From Xanthobacteraceae bacterium (GTDB lineage: Bacteria; Pseudomonadota; Alphaproteobacteria; Rhizobiales; Xanthobacteraceae): DNA of 16,733 bases. The DNA is taken from positions 1 to 16,733 of the forward strand of contig JASHRR010001307.1 in assembly GCA_030037185.1 (NCBI GenBank), given 5' to 3'. Position numbers and translations under genes: made by a program. Shown here piece after piece: positions 16,577 through 16,733 of the stretch. The stretch's first letter is position 1, and each line of letters starts with the position of its first letter. The notes beneath the pieces were generated by a model. It did not search any database. It saw only the letters and a list, made by a program, of their open reading frames with translations, and had not been told where the DNA came from.

Positions 16577-16733
16577 ATGACACCTATCGTGAGGAGAGCG
16601 TTATTGGGTGGCGCGATCATGCTCGGCGTCGCCGTGCAGTTTTCATCTCCGTCATGCGCGCAATCGGTGGCTCTAATTCGGCAGGCTGTAGACAATGGGC
16701 AGCGGATCATGCTTCCCGGCAACACGCGGCCGG
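16577..16733 (+). CDS. Start of a secreted protein, probably an S53 (kumamolisin-type) protease; cut by the window edge
   Basis: The ATG at 16577 has GGGGGA about five bases upstream. The first 30 residues form a Sec signal peptide: Arg-Arg near the N-terminus, a hydrophobic core (LLGGAIMLGVAVQF) and a likely cleavage after SCA in SPSCAQS. The visible mature part reads VALIRQAVDNGQRIMLPGNTRP. This resembles the run-in to the pro-kumamolisin activation domain of bacterial S53 proteases (pattern ...LPGNTRPEA...). Only 52 codons are present, so the family call depends on that short motif. Other secreted proteins are possible. Confidence 0.55.
   Translation, partial: MTPIVRRALLGGAIMLGVAVQFSSPSCAQSVALIRQAVDNGQRIMLPGNTRP

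Noticed and set aside
1..16733. CRISPR array, tRNA, rRNA or complete insertion sequence
   Set aside because: No regularly spaced repeats, cloverleaf-like segments or rRNA-like sequence were seen. Mobile-element evidence is limited to short protein scraps without terminal repeats.

Overview
The window looks like chromosomal or accessory DNA of an alphaproteobacterium, probably Rhizobiales of the Bradyrhizobium type. Base composition is GC-rich. The gene families fit: an HWE-type histidine kinase, CadC/OmpR-type winged-helix regulators carrying ATPase or TPR domains, and alpha/beta-hydrolase clusters. This assignment is inferred from gene content; no rRNA or other marker gene is present.

Layout. 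(1) 1-568: a possible C-terminal scrap of a plus-strand gene, then no recognisable gene. (2) 569-3500, minus: a winged-helix / NTPase / TPR transcriptional regulator broken by two frameshifts. (3) 3757-8403, plus: five consecutive dehalogenase-like or alpha/beta-hydrolase genes. They are a class II haloalkane dehalogenase with its full catalytic set, a type II haloacid dehalogenase with a one-base frameshift, an alpha/beta hydrolase whose nucleophile Ser is Ala, an Asp-nucleophile haloalkane-dehalogenase-like hydrolase, and a fluoroacetate-dehalogenase-like gene. The last has a Tat signal peptide cut by an in-frame stop and also a downstream frameshift. (4) 8404-10613: a scrapyard of fragments. 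These are a chimeric ORF (PhyH N-terminus, integrase-like N-terminus, third fragment), a truncated serine-hydrolase C-terminal domain with an ABC-ATPase-like insert and a 33-bp tandem duplication, and a perfect 24-bp inverted repeat. (5) 10614-13472, minus: a large membrane sensor kinase with five PAS domains and an HWE kinase core. (6) 14078-16340, minus: a membrane-anchored winged-helix / TolB-like / TPR regulator whose rhodanese-like C-terminus is in another frame after a six-G run. (7) 16577 to the end, plus: start of a secreted protein, probably an S53 (kumamolisin-type) protease.

How it fits together. Region 3 reads as a catabolic or detoxification module for organohalogens or related esters and epoxides. 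Haloalkanes would go to alcohols, 2-haloacids to 2-hydroxyacids and haloacetate to glycolate. The divergent regulator (region 2) is placed to control it, and a 7-bp inverted repeat lies in the shared intergenic region. Much of the module and its regulator are damaged, and the flank is full of gene fragments, so the locus looks like decaying accessory DNA. Several lesions are single-base indels, so sequencing or assembly error must be excluded first.
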